Below, piece after piece: positions 46,724 to 55,596 of a stretch of DNA of 64,000 nt (position 1 is its first letter; every line of letters starts with the position of its first letter). The position numbers were made by a program, and so were the translations under genes. The notes beneath the pieces are model-generated. The model saw nothing but the letters and a program-made list of their open reading frames with translations, did no database searches and was not told the DNA's origin. The stretch is taken from positions 42,813 to 106,812 of the forward strand of contig NZ_JQFW01000027.1 in NCBI RefSeq assembly GCF_000753865.1. The letters are read 5' to 3'. This DNA is from Alteromonas sp. LOR (lineage in GTDB: Bacteria > Pseudomonadota > Gammaproteobacteria > Enterobacterales > Alteromonadaceae).

Positions 46724-49324
46724 ATGCAACAGGCAAAACATAGCGCTATGGTTTTCAAGCTATCGATCATTGCAAGTGCGATGGCAGGGCTTGCCATTTC
46801 TTCTCCATTGCATGCACAGCAACAAGCCCCAGTGCAACTCGATTCAGAACAGGCGAGTTCAGATCAAGCCAGTTTCGAACAAGAAGTAGAGCAAATACAG
46901 ATTGTGGGGTCACGCCGAGTAGGGCGCACTATTAACGACTCGCCAGTGCCTATTGATATTATTGATGCATCATCGATCGAGGCCACCGGGTTAACCGAAA
47001 CCAACATGATCTTGAACTCGCTGCTGCCGAGTTTTAACTTTCCTCAGCCTTCTATTACAGATGGCACCGACCATGTGCGTCCAGCGCAACTTCGCGGCCT
47101 AGCACCCGATCACACATTGGTATTAGTTAATGGTAAACGCCGTCATACCTCTGCGCTGTTAAACTTAAACGGCTCGGTAGGTCGCGGCTCTTCTGCTGTC
47201 GATTTGAACGCCATTCCAGCAAACGCAATTAAACGTATTGAAGTATTACGCGACGGTGCAGCGGCGCAATATGGTTCAGACGCCATAGCGGGTGTTATTA
47301 ACATTGTGCTAAAAGATGCGAGTGAAGGCGGTGACATCTCGGCAACCTATGGTGCAAACGTTACCACAATGGACGGCGTGCCAAACCTAGACAGTGTCAC
47401 TACTAATGCCCAAGGCGACTTAGTATTTAATACAGGCTCTGATAGAGAGTTAACCGACGGTCAAACTTTCACCCTGCGCGGTAACGTTGGTTTTGAATGG
47501 GGCGAAGATGGATTTGTTAACGTATCGGCGGAATATCGCGATCGCGGGCAGGCAAATCGAGCCGATTTCGACCAAAGAGAAAACTATGCTCGAGATGCCA
47601 ACGGAAATATCGATGAAAGAGAGTTAACCGTTAATCGCTACAACCACGTGTATGGCAATGGCGAAGTTGAAGACTATGCCTTATTTGTAAACGCTGGTAA
47701 GGGTCTTACCGATGACATTGAGTTTTATGCTACTGCTGGGCTAAGTAGCCGTGATTCCTTAGGCGGCGGCTTTTATCGTCGCGCTCAAGACAGCCGAAAC
47801 ATTGTAGATATTTATCCCAATGGCTTTTTACCGTCTATCCAAACGGATATCTCTGACATGTCACTTATCACCGGCATCAAAGGGTATAGTGATGTATGGA
47901 ATTACGACCTGTCTCTAACTCACGGCAGCAACGAATTGGAATACAGCGTAGTAAATAGCCTAAACACTTCGTTGGGCGCCACTAGTCAGACAGACTTCAA
48001 CGCAGGCACACTGGAATACAATACCACTATATTCAATGCCGACGCGTCTCGCCTTGTAGATACTGGCGTATTTTACAGTGAAATGAATTTTGCCATGGGC
48101 GCCGAGTATCGCCACGAGAGCTATGACATTACCGCGGGGGAAGAAAACTCCTACATTCAAGGCACATTTGGGCCAGGTGGTGCAGTGACCGACCCAGTTG
48201 ATGGGCCTTTCGGCGCTGCGGGCTCTCAGGTCTTCCCTGGTTTCACCCCTGCCTCTGCGGGAGACAACAGTCGAAATAACTACAGCATTTACGTAGATGT
48301 AGAAGCTGATGTGACAGAAAACTGGAATGTTGCTGTTGCCGGTCGTTTTGAAGATTACTCTGATTTTGGCAGCACGTTTAATTGGAAGGTATCGCAGAGA
48401 TACACGCTAAGCGAAGCCTTTGCACTTCGCGCATCGGTATCAACCGGTTTTCGAGCGCCCTCATTGCAGCAACAGTATTTTACCTCTGTGGCTACCACAT
48501 TTGTTGACGGAGAGCCTACTGAAACAGGTACATTCGCCCCTTCTAGTGATGTGGCACAAGCCCTTGGTAGCCCAGGCCTCGACGCCGAAGAGTCAAACAA
48601 CTACAGTGCTGGTTTTACCTATTCACCCATTGCCGACTTTAATTTAACGGTAGATTTCTACCGCATTGATATTGATGATCGCATTGTGTTGTCGAACAAC
48701 CTCTCAGGCCAAGCTATTGAAAGCCTGCTTGAAGGTACTGGTGCAACCCGCGCACGGTTCTTCTTAAACGCCATTAATTCCAGAACAGAGGGTGTAGACA
48801 TTGTTTCTACCTACACGCTGAATACCTCAGATTTTGGTGCATTTAATTTTAACGCTGGCGTTAACTTTAACGACAACGAAGTCACAGATATTTTGGACGC
48901 ACCAGCAGTGCTTCAGGGGGCAGGCTTTGATCAAGGTAATTTATTCTCAGATGTAGAGTTACGCCGATTCGAGACAAGCGCTCCAGATAGCAAAGTTAAC
49001 CTTGGCGTTACCTGGTCTTACGATATCTATTCAACCACGCTGCGAACAACTCGCTACGGTGAGGTTGAAGACCCGTCATCGGTTGAAGCACGAAATGAGA
49101 TAATACCGTCTGAGTGGATTACCGATCTTGATGTACGCGTTGCGATTACCGACCAACTGGCTGTGTCGGTAGGTGCAAACAACATCTTTGATGTCTACCC
49201 AGAAGCAACGCGAGACCTTGTGGATGAAGTAACAACGTTCTCGAACATATTCCCGTACTCAAGCTTTTCGCCATACGGTTTCACTGGGCGCTATGTTTAC
49301 GGTAAAGTGTCGTATAGCTTCTAA
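46724..49324 (+). CDS. TonB-dependent outer-membrane receptor
   Basis: The 866-residue protein has a signal peptide (cleaved about residue 31, after SSPLHA). It has an apparent TonB box region near EQIQIVGSRRVGR and a plug domain with RPAQLRGLAPDHTLVLVNGKR and RIEVLRDGAAAQYGSDAIAGVINI. A 22-strand-type beta-barrel ends in the aromatic YGKVSYSF. The plug pattern is of the iron-complex/carbohydrate TonB receptor type. AGGA lies 7 bases before the ATG. Its substrate cannot be read from the sequence; no transporter or hydrolase partner is adjacent. Confidence 0.95.
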   Translation: MQQAKHSAMVFKLSIIASAMAGLAISSPLHAQQQAPVQLDSEQASSDQASFEQEVEQIQIVGSRRVGRTINDSPVPIDIIDASSIEATGLTETNMILNSLLPSFNFPQPSITDGTDHVRPAQLRGLAPDHTLVLVNGKRRHTSALLNLNGSVGRGSSAVDLNAIPANAIKRIEVLRDGAAAQYGSDAIAGVINIVLKDASEGGDISATYGANVTTMDGVPNLDSVTTNAQGDLVFNTGSDRELTDGQTFTLRGNVGFEWGEDGFVNVSAEYRDRGQANRADFDQRENYARDANGNIDERELTVNRYNHVYGNGEVEDYALFVNAGKGLTDDIEFYATAGLSSRDSLGGGFYRRAQDSRNIVDIYPNGFLPSIQTDISDMSLITGIKGYSDVWNYDLSLTHGSNELEYSVVNSLNTSLGATSQTDFNAGTLEYNTTIFNADASRLVDTGVFYSEMNFAMGAEYRHESYDITAGEENSYIQGTFGPGGAVTDPVDGPFGAAGSQVFPGFTPASAGDNSRNNYSIYVDVEADVTENWNVAVAGRFEDYSDFGSTFNWKVSQRYTLSEAFALRASVSTGFRAPSLQQQYFTSVATTFVDGEPTETGTFAPSSDVAQALGSPGLDAEESNNYSAGFTYSPIADFNLTVDFYRIDIDDRIVLSNNLSGQAIESLLEGTGATRARFFLNAINSRTEGVDIVSTYTLNTSDFGAFNFNAGVNFNDNEVTDILDAPAVLQGAGFDQGNLFSDVELRRFETSAPDSKVNLGVTWSYDIYSTTLRTTRYGEVEDPSSVEARNEIIPSEWITDLDVRVAITDQLAVSVGANNIFDVYPEATRDLVDEVTTFSNIFPYSSFSPYGFTGRYVYGKVSYSF

Positions 49325-49363
49325 TATTGGGCTAACACCACCTGATACTTTGATTTAAAAAAG

Positions 49364-49402
49364 CCTCGCTGTGCTGCTCTAAAGTGCAGCGAGGTTTCTT
49401 TA
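49364..49402 (+). terminator. Terminator of the TonB receptor gene
   Basis: The stem CCTCGCTG/CAGCGAGG is followed by TTTCTTTAT. Confidence 0.7.
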
Positions 49403-49485
49403 TATTCTTGTTTGTTAACGCTATACGTTTAACGCTCACTAATGCTCTACATTAGCCACATTCTTATCACACGTTTTTAAAGCTT

Positions 49486-49556
49486 AGCTCTCTTGAAACC
49501 AACTTCTTTAAGCCAGCTCCTTTAAGCAAGCTCCTCTAAGAACACCCCTTTTAACA
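49486..49556. repeat. 14-bp imperfect tandem repeat, about 5 copies
   Basis: The units AACTTCTTTAAGCC, AGCTCCTTTAAGCA and AGCTCCTCTAAGAA, plus two weaker ones, end exactly at the stop codon of the thioesterase gene. Confidence 0.75.
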
Positions 49557-50114
49557 TCAACTGTTCTTATCAAACGTGATGTTGCCTCGGTGCTTGTCTA
49601 CTAGCGCAAAATCTTCTTCAGGAATAAATGCGTCATAATCACGCTGAAGTTTTATCTGTGCTTCTTTACGTATTTTGCTGCGTCTAATTGCAGTAACGAA
49701 ATTGCGCATTTCTTTATGGTTGGAAAGTTCTAATTCTGGCACTTGCACGGGTGAGCCGTTATCGTCTTTTGCCACCATAGTGAAAAAGCTATTATTGGTG
49801 TGTTTAACGTTGTTCGTTTTAATATTTTCAGTGGTTACTTTAATGCCTACTACAAGGGATGTATTGCCAACAAAATGCACCGTGGCATCTAGATGCAGTA
49901 AATCACCTACTTCAACGGGTTGTAAAAATTCTACGCCATCTACGGTAACGGTAACGCAATACGCTCCGGCGTGTTTACTCGCGCATGCATAAGCCACCTT
50001 ATCCATCAGCGATAAAATAATACCGCCATGCACTTTGCCGCCAAAATTGGCGTAGGAGGGCACCATAAGTTCGGTTAAACGAGTTCGAGAAAATGCAACA
50101 TTGCGAGGATTCAT
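49557..50114 (-). CDS. Acyl-CoA thioesterase (hotdog fold)
   Basis: This 185-residue YciA-type enzyme hydrolyses acyl-CoA. The hotdog helix has NFGGKVHGGIILSLMDKVAYACA, where the Asp is the usual catalytic residue. The second strand region KTNNVKHTNNSFFTMVAKDD matches the family's HTN motif. The C-terminal 40 residues are charged and helical. It is a single gene, divergent from the flavin-reductase-like gene; substrate preference is unknown. Confidence 0.9.
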   Translation of the reverse strand: MNPRNVAFSRTRLTELMVPSYANFGGKVHGGIILSLMDKVAYACASKHAGAYCVTVTVDGVEFLQPVEVGDLLHLDATVHFVGNTSLVVGIKVTTENIKTNNVKHTNNSFFTMVAKDDNGSPVQVPELELSNHKEMRNFVTAIRRSKIRKEAQIKLQRDYDAFIPEEDFALVDKHRGNITFDKNS

Positions 50115-50309
50115 GTACTACCTTATTGTCAGTGAATAAAACAAACGACCAAAACGATCGGATAAGTAAAACGCGCGTATTATCACTGGTAGCAAATGTA
50201 TTTATAACGCTAGCGAAGTTTGGTCGATTTACTGGTCACGATTTTTCTGTTTAGGGTAAGCCCCTGTGTTTACAATAAATAAACTAACAATATTTGTGAA
50301 GGAATGGTT

Positions 50310-50933
50310 TTGTCTTCAACACATTTTTATCAGCCGAAAGACGGGCATGGCTTAGCTCACGACCCGTTTAATGCCATTATTGCACCTCGTCCTATTGGTT
50401 GGATTTCTACGCAATCTACTCAAGGCGTTCTTAATTTAGCGCCATATAGCTTTTTTAACGCATTGAATTACACGCCTCCTATTATTGGCTTTTCCAGTGT
50501 GGGCGATAAAGATTCACTAAATAATGCCAGAGAGACGGGAGAGTTTTGTTGGAACTTGGTATCTAAGCATCTTGTCGATGCCATGAACGAAACGAGTAGG
50601 CCTCTGTCTCCTGAGGAAAGCGAGTTTTCAGCATCAGGGTTAGGCACCGCCAGCAGTCAGGTTATTGCGGTTCCACGAGTGAAAGAAAGCCTAGTGTCGA
50701 TGGAGTGTAAAGTAACTGATATTACGCAATTAAAATCGGCAAAAGGCGAGTTGGTGAACAGCTGGTTTATTATGGGAGAAGTGGTTGGTGTACACATCGA
50801 CACCTCACTGATTGAAGATGGCGTTTACAAAACGTTGAAGGGTGAACCAGTGATGCGCGGCGGCGGTGCAGGCGATTATTTTTCTATTAGTGAAAGTAAC
50901 TACTTTGAATTGCGCCGACCAGACGCAAAATAA
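50310..50933 (+). CDS. Flavin-reductase-like, FMN-binding split-barrel protein
   Basis: About 207 residues. The N-terminal pattern HDPFNAIIAPRPIGWISTQ and GVLNLAPYSFFNALNYTPPIIGFS is that of the flavin reductase / DIM6-NTAB family, which binds FMN. I place the start at TTG 50310 because GAAGGA is six bases upstream; the ATG at 50304 directly touches that site, which would be too close. The biochemical role is not evident. The cupin gene follows 67 bases on. Confidence 0.82.
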   Translation: MSSTHFYQPKDGHGLAHDPFNAIIAPRPIGWISTQSTQGVLNLAPYSFFNALNYTPPIIGFSSVGDKDSLNNARETGEFCWNLVSKHLVDAMNETSRPLSPEESEFSASGLGTASSQVIAVPRVKESLVSMECKVTDITQLKSAKGELVNSWFIMGEVVGVHIDTSLIEDGVYKTLKGEPVMRGGGAGDYFSISESNYFELRRPDAK

Positions 50934-51000
50934 ATGTGTAACGTAGCAGTGCCAATTTTAAGTGCTTAATATAAGAGCTAATTAAAGGCTGCAAATTAAA

Positions 51001-51678
51001 ATGTTAGCTAGGGTAAGTAGCATGTTAAATATGAATTTTGATGAGCGGATGGTGATTGATACAACGCCAATGCCATGGCAAGCATCGCCATCGAGTACAG
51101 TATGGCGTAAACCGCTAGAGCGAGAAGCGAAGGAGTCGGGGCATACTACCAGTGTGGTTAAGTATGAAGCTGGCGCGAGCTTTAGTGAACACGGTCACCC
51201 CTTCGGTGAAGAGATTTTTGTCTTAGAAGGCGTGTTTTCTGATGAGAATGGCGATTATCCTGCGGGTACGTATTTACGTAATCCACCAGGCAGTAAGCAT
51301 AGCCCGTTTAGTAAAGAAGGGTGTGTAATACTGGTAAAATTAAACCAGTTCGACCAGCGCGATCTTCAAGAAGTTAGGGTAGATACACTTAATACGCCAT
51401 GGCTACAGGGGCAGGGCGGTCTGCAGGTAATGCCTTTGCACAACTTCGAACATGAGCATGTTGCACTGGTTAAATGGCCTGCCAAAGAGGTGTTTAAACC
51501 CCATAGGCACTTTGGTGGTGAAGAGATATTTGTGTTATCAGGCACATTTAAGGATGAAGCGGGCGAATACCCGAAAGGTACCTGGATGCGAAACCCGCAC
51601 ATGAGTCAGCATCATCCGTTTGTTGATGAAGAAACCGTGATTTGGGTAAAGACGGGGCATTTGCCTGTAGCGTTGTAG
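51001..51678 (+). CDS. Double-cupin protein, ChrR-like
   Basis: The 225-residue protein has two cupin repeats: EHGHPFGEEIFVLEGVFSDE with the later NPPGSKHSPFS, and PHRHFGGEEIFVLSGTFKDE with NPHMSQHHPFV. The His/Glu pattern suggests two metal sites. It resembles the cupin half of anti-sigma factor ChrR, but the sigma-binding N-terminal domain and a sigma factor are absent, so anti-sigma activity is unlikely. The start is uncertain among ATGs at 51001, 51022 and 51031. Confidence 0.8.
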   Translation: MLARVSSMLNMNFDERMVIDTTPMPWQASPSSTVWRKPLEREAKESGHTTSVVKYEAGASFSEHGHPFGEEIFVLEGVFSDENGDYPAGTYLRNPPGSKHSPFSKEGCVILVKLNQFDQRDLQEVRVDTLNTPWLQGQGGLQVMPLHNFEHEHVALVKWPAKEVFKPHRHFGGEEIFVLSGTFKDEAGEYPKGTWMRNPHMSQHHPFVDEETVIWVKTGHLPVAL

Positions 51679-51703
51679 TTAAGTAGCTGTGGCACACAAA
51701 TAA

Positions 51704-51742
51704 GAAAGGCCTATGTTGTTACAACATAGGCCTTTCTTTGTT
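51704..51742. terminator. Terminator of the cupin gene
   Basis: A perfect 16-bp inverted repeat, GAAAGGCCTATGTTGT and its complement, is followed by TTTGTTTTT. Confidence 0.9.
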
Positions 51743-51769
51743 TTTATCATATTGGATAAACAAAACGGT

Positions 51770-51854
51770 CTATTTCTAAGTACTGTTTATTTCCTAGTAC
51801 TGTCTATTTCCAAGTACTGTCTATTGCCAAGTAAGACCTATTTCCAAATACCGT
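51770..51854. repeat. 17-bp tandem repeat overlapping a gene's 3' end, 5 copies
   Basis: The units CTATTTCTAAGTACTGT, TTATTTCCTAGTACTGT, CTATTTCCAAGTACTGT, CTATTGCCAAGTAAGAC and CTATTTCCAAATACCGT. The last, at 51838-51854, is the stop codon and final codons of the symporter gene. Confidence 0.9.
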
Positions 51855-53244
51855 CTTCAGATTTACCTTGAATTTCGCAGTCGCCGGCTTTGTATTTCAC
51901 CGTCTCTCCGCTGTCTTTCTTTTTAAAGTAATCTTTACTGATAGAAACAATGGTAGGCGTCATCCAAACAATGGCAATAATGTTGATGACTGTCATAAGC
52001 CCTAACGCCATATCGGCCATGGCCCATACCTGAGGTAGTGCTGCTTGTGCACCCCAATAAATCATGCCTAAATAACCAATGGTGTAAGCTGCGCGTCCTG
52101 CGCGGTTATCTAGTTTGAACATATGCAGGTTACTCTCGCCATAGGCATAGTTGGCTACTACCGAGGTGAAAGCAAACAAGCTTATTGCCGCAGCAACAAA
52201 GTCAGTGCCACCTTCGCCTAAGTGGCTGCTCATTGCATCTTGTGTTAGCCGTATGCCTTCCATCTGTTCTGAGCTAGAGCCGCCAGCAAGTAAAATGATA
52301 AACGCTGTAGAGGTACATAAAATCATCGTGTCTAAAAATACACCCAGCATTTGTATATAGCCCTGAGACACGGGGTGATTAGGGTTTGGCGCCGCACTTG
52401 CCGCTGCGTGAGGTACCGAGCCACTGCCGGCCTCGTTTGAGTATAACCCTCGCTGTATTCCGTTTTTAATTGCAGCTCCTAGCGCACCAGCTCCTGCTTC
52501 TTGAAGACCAAAGGCCGACTTAATAATGTCTAGCAGCATGGCGGGCAATTCGGTGATGTTGATAAAAGTAATGGTAAGGGCAACAAGCACATAACCAATT
52601 CCCATAAACGGCACAACGAACTCGGCAAATCGCGCTATTCCGCGTAAACCGCCCACAACAATGAGCGCGGCAAGTAAAATAATGGCTATGCCTACATATT
52701 CGCTTTTGAACGCATAAGCGTTGTTTAGCGCATCGGTAATGGTGTTCGCCTGTACCGCACTAAATACAAATCCGTAGCCAAAAAACAAGCACAATGAGAA
52801 GGCAACGGCTAGCCAGGTTTTATTTAAGCCTTGTTTAATGTAGTAAGCAGGGCCACCACGAAACTCGCCGTTTTCGTCTTTTACTTTGTATAGCTGCCCG
52901 AGTACGCTCTCAGCAAAGCCGGTGGCCATGCCTAGCAGCGCTATCATCCACATCCAGAATATGGCACCAGACCCACCAAGAGAAATAGCCACGGCAACGC
53001 CTGCTAGGTTACCTGTGCCTACGCGGGCCGATAAACTGGTACAGAGCGCCTGAAAGGAACTGATCCCTTCTTCGTTCGACGTTTTACTGTTTTTAAGTAG
53101 CGCAAACATGTGGCCAAAATGCCGTAACTGCACGCCGCCTAGTTTTACGGTAAACCAGATACCGCACACTAAAAGCATAACGATAAGAACTTGGCCGTCG
53201 CCCCACAAAATATTATTCACAAATGAAACGAATTCGTTTATCAC
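51838..53244 (-). CDS. Alanine/glycine:cation symporter (AGCS family)
   Basis: The 468-residue inner-membrane protein has about eleven helices and imports alanine or glycine with Na+ or H+. Family motifs include GGVQLRHFGHMFAL, FQALCTSLSARVGTGNLAGVAVAI, FRGGPAYYIKQGL and GLYSNEAGSGSVPHAAA. The protein ends EDGIWK, encoded by the last copy of the adjacent tandem repeat. It is a single gene with no linked catabolic enzyme. Confidence 0.95.
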   Translation of the reverse strand: MINEFVSFVNNILWGDGQVLIVMLLVCGIWFTVKLGGVQLRHFGHMFALLKNSKTSNEEGISSFQALCTSLSARVGTGNLAGVAVAISLGGSGAIFWMWMIALLGMATGFAESVLGQLYKVKDENGEFRGGPAYYIKQGLNKTWLAVAFSLCLFFGYGFVFSAVQANTITDALNNAYAFKSEYVGIAIILLAALIVVGGLRGIARFAEFVVPFMGIGYVLVALTITFINITELPAMLLDIIKSAFGLQEAGAGALGAAIKNGIQRGLYSNEAGSGSVPHAAASAAPNPNHPVSQGYIQMLGVFLDTMILCTSTAFIILLAGGSSSEQMEGIRLTQDAMSSHLGEGGTDFVAAAISLFAFTSVVANYAYGESNLHMFKLDNRAGRAAYTIGYLGMIYWGAQAALPQVWAMADMALGLMTVINIIAIVWMTPTIVSISKDYFKKKDSGETVKYKAGDCEIQGKSEDGIWK

Positions 53245-53466
53245 GCACTTTCCTTCGTTATTATTTTATTTAGGTGTTTTAGAAAAGACATGGCTTTTAA
53301 CTGCTCACAAAAGCTGGAGTAAATAAAGTGTCTAATTCAGAGAAGTCGGTAATACTAGCATGACCTAAACACAAATAAAGCCATAAAAGTGGCGGTTATT
53401 GTGATGAATTATGCATAACTTAAGAAAAAGTATGCAAGTAGAGTAGGGGGTATTTATTTCAGGCAA

Positions 53467-53494
53467 TAAAAAACCGCTCAATAGAGCGGTTTTT
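53467..53494 (-). terminator. Terminator of the tRNA operon
   Basis: On the minus strand AAAACCGCTC pairs with GAGCGGTTTT across a four-base loop and is followed by T residues. Confidence 0.85.
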
Positions 53495-53501
53495 CATAAG
53501 A

Positions 53502-53577
53502 TGGCTGGGATAGCAGGACTCGAACCTGCGAATGACGGGATCAAAACCCGTTGCCTTACCAGCTTGGCTATATCCCA
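53502..53577 (-). tRNA. tRNA-Gln (UUG)
   Basis: A 76-base cloverleaf with acceptor TGGGATA/TATCCCA, anticodon TTG in the loop TTTTGAT and encoded CCA. Acceptor bases differ from the other two Gln copies (TGGGGTA). Confidence 0.95.
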
Positions 53578-53593
53578 ATAGACAGGTAAAAGA

Positions 53594-53670
53594 TGGTGGC
53601 TAAGGCGAGATTCGAACTTGCGACCCCATCATTATGAGTGATGTGCTCTAACCAACTGAGCTACTTAGCC
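53594..53670 (-). tRNA. tRNA-Met (CAU), elongator
   Basis: 77 bases with acceptor GGCTAAG/CTTAGCC, anticodon CAT in CTCATAA and encoded CCA. GC-paired first bases and the D arm fit elongator Met rather than initiator. Confidence 0.95.
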
Positions 53671-53687
53671 TTTCTTTTGCAAATCAT

Positions 53688-53712
53688 TAAAAAGCCGCTC
53701 GTTTGAGCGGCT
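53688..53712 (-). terminator. Terminator-like hairpin inside the tRNA operon
   Basis: On the minus strand AGCCGCTC/GAGCGGCT with a four-base loop is followed by TTTTTAAT. It lies between the fifth and sixth tRNAs in transcription order. Confidence 0.75.
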
Positions 53713-53722
53713 CTCTAGAATT

Positions 53723-53798
53723 TGGCTGGGGTAGCAGGACTCGAACCTACGAATGACGGGATCAAAACCCGTTGCCTTACCAACTTGGCTATACCCCA
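53723..53798 (-). tRNA. tRNA-Gln (UUG)
   Basis: 76 bases, acceptor TGGGGTA/TACCCCA, anticodon TTG, CCA encoded. It appears identical to the copy at 53909. Confidence 0.95.
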
Positions 53799-53800
53799 AA

Positions 53801-53885
53801 TGGTGCGGAAGGAGAGACTTGAACTCTCACGCCGTGAAGCACTGGAACCTAAATCCAGCGTGTCTACCAATTCCACCACTCCCGC
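53801..53885 (-). tRNA. tRNA-Leu (UAG)
   Basis: 85 bases with a long variable arm (class II), acceptor GCGGGAG/CTTCCGC, anticodon TAG in TTTAGGT, CCA encoded. Confidence 0.95.
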
Positions 53886-53908
53886 ATAGACACTAGCTGT
53901 TACAAAGT

Positions 53909-53984
53909 TGGCTGGGGTAGCAGGACTCGAACCTACGAATGACGGGATCAAAACCCGTTGCCTTACCAACTTGGCTATACCCCA
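53909..53984 (-). tRNA. tRNA-Gln (UUG)
   Basis: 76 bases, same sequence as the copy at 53723, part of a duplicated Leu-Gln unit. Confidence 0.95.
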
Positions 53985-53988
53985 ACTT

Positions 53989-54073
53989 TGGTGCGGAAGG
54001 AGAGACTTGAACTCTCACGCCGTGAAGCACTGGAACCTAAATCCAGCGTGTCTACCAATTCCACCACTCCCGC
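53989..54073 (-). tRNA. tRNA-Leu (UAG)
   Basis: 85 bases, same sequence as the copy at 53801. It lies only four bases from the next Gln tRNA. Confidence 0.95.
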
Positions 54074-54107
54074 GCAGCTAGACATTCCTAAAAGAGATAG
54101 TGAGAAG

Positions 54108-54184
54108 TGGTGGCTACGGCGAGATTCGAACTTGCGACCCCATCATTATGAGTGATGTGCTCTAACCAACTGAGCTACGTAGCC
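54108..54184 (-). tRNA. tRNA-Met (CAU), elongator, first of the operon
   Basis: 77 bases; acceptor GGCTACG/CGTAGCC differs from the second Met copy by a compensated pair. CCA is encoded. Confidence 0.95.
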
Positions 54185-54220
54185 TTTCATACTTCTCTTC
54201 CCTCTCAGGAAGTGGCGCGT

Positions 54221-54249
54221 ATTATGCGTATATGACTCGCACCCGTCAA
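54221..54249 (-). promoter_or_regulatory. Promoter of the tRNA operon
   Basis: TTGACG (54249-54244) and CATAAT (54226-54221) with a 17-base spacer, followed by the GC-rich discriminator ACGCGCC. Such discriminators mark stringently controlled stable-RNA promoters. Confidence 0.85.
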
Positions 54250-54413
54250 CCCCTTTTTTGCTAACTTTTTTTAAATGGTTAATATGTGCGCTGAGCCGTT
54301 CGAATAACATGCAAAACGCAGTGAATTTGACCAACCTAACCGTCAAAAGTGGGCAATATCTTTTATATTGCCCCTCGATATTGCTCCTCGATATAGCTTC
54401 CAACGATCAAAGA

Positions 54414-55463
54414 TTAAGGGTTAAGCGTTGCTTTTGTTTTGTAATAACAAATATCAACGGGCCGTGGTGCGTACACCTTGTCATGAAAAAATGGGTTATC
54501 TAACGTTTTCCCAGTGTTAATTCGCGATAGGTATTCTTCGTGCTTGGGCTGTTGAATATAATAATTAGGGTGATTATCGCTGTGAACGAGGGCTCGTCCT
54601 ATTCTACTGTTATCGGTAACCTCTTGTATTACACCACCGTACTGGGCATCTCCCCTTGGTAGCTTCTGCAATGCAGGCATTCCGCTTACCACTCTTCCCA
54701 CCACTGACATATTTCTGTCTAAATGACGAGGTGCTTGGCCAATCACAATATAAAATTCAGTGGAAGCTGTGTCTTTTTCACTGTTACGAGCAAACGCGAC
54801 TGTGCCGGGGCAGTGCAGCCCCCACATCTCACCGCGCTTATCGTCTATGCCAACCGCAAAGCCATCTAAAAAACCGGTTTTCGGGGCAAACATGTCGCGC
54901 GTCTCAACAACGGAAGCAGCGTGCGATAAAGGTTGTGTAAATTCAGCAGGAATGTCGGCTAAAAGCGCTGGTGCTATTTTCTCTTTATCGTGGGTATCGT
55001 TACTGCCGGCCTGCGCCACAAAACCATCTACCACCCGATAAAAATACTGTTTATCGTAAAAGCCTGACTTAATAAGGGCTTTAAAGCGCTCTACGTGTTT
55101 TGGCGCGAGGCTAGGGTTTAGTGCAATGACAACATCGCCGTACTCTGTAGTAAACGTCACCGTATCTTCTGATGGCACTTTGTACCAATGGTTACTGCTG
55201 CCACTCATTAGCGTAACAGGGTTGTCTGCGCTGTATGCTTTGGCACTCAATGTTAGTGCTATGGCGAATAACGAGGCGAGTATAAATACAATTGAGCTAA
55301 AGGCTTTTGATTGAGTAGAATTTACGGAGCTATTTTTTATGGTGCTACTTTTTATGGGGACACTTTTTATGAGGCTGCTTAAAGAGTGTTGCCACGAATG
55401 AGCCAAAAAAGGTGTTGTATGCTGTTTTCTACGGGAACAGCTTGATGGGGTGCTAGAGTACAT
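54414..55463 (-). CDS. Periplasmic cyclophilin-type peptidyl-prolyl isomerase
   Basis: The 349-residue frame has a long polar N-terminus (1-57), then a signal-like hydrophobic segment (SIVFILASLFAIALTLSAKA) and a cyclophilin domain. Domain landmarks are FTTEYGDVVIALNPSLAPKHVERFKALI, YFYRVVDGFVAQAG and STEFYIVIGQAPRHLDRNMSVVGRVVSG. The N-terminal stretch includes five-residue repeats (IKSVP, IKSST, IKNSS) from a 15-bp tandem repeat, so the true start may be further in, though no in-frame ATG lies before the hydrophobic segment. Confidence 0.85.
   Translation of the reverse strand: MYSSTPSSCSRRKQHTTPFLAHSWQHSLSSLIKSVPIKSSTIKNSSVNSTQSKAFSSIVFILASLFAIALTLSAKAYSADNPVTLMSGSSNHWYKVPSEDTVTFTTEYGDVVIALNPSLAPKHVERFKALIKSGFYDKQYFYRVVDGFVAQAGSNDTHDKEKIAPALLADIPAEFTQPLSHAASVVETRDMFAPKTGFLDGFAVGIDDKRGEMWGLHCPGTVAFARNSEKDTASTEFYIVIGQAPRHLDRNMSVVGRVVSGMPALQKLPRGDAQYGGVIQEVTDNSRIGRALVHSDNHPNYYIQQPKHEEYLSRINTGKTLDNPFFHDKVYAPRPVDICYYKTKATLNP
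55327..55386 (-). repeat. 15-bp tandem repeat in the N-terminus of the cyclophilin gene
   Basis: GAGCTATTTTTTATG, GTGCTACTTTTTATG, GGGACACTTTTTATG and one weak copy, read here on the plus strand; in frame on the minus strand. Confidence 0.75.
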
Positions 55464-55532
55464 CGGTATACCTATTTGTGTTCAATATACTTGTTATATC
55501 AGTAGCACAAAGCGGCAACAATAAAAAAGCCA

Positions 55533-55560
55533 AATAAAAAAGCCACTCTTACGAGTGGCT
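55533..55560 (-). terminator. Terminator of the rplY-pth-ychF run
   Basis: On the minus strand AGCCACTC/GAGTGGCT with a four-base loop is followed by six T. Confidence 0.85.
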
Positions 55561-55596
55561 TGTCATTAAGCTTTTACACGATGTTGATGAAAAGGC

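Noticed and set aside
51001..51678. The cupin protein as an anti-sigma factor.
   Set aside because: No N-terminal sigma-binding zinc domain and no ECF sigma gene alongside.
53715..53969. An 84-codon frame over the tRNA genes.
   Set aside because: It is translation of tRNA sequence and repeats itself because the Gln tRNA is duplicated.
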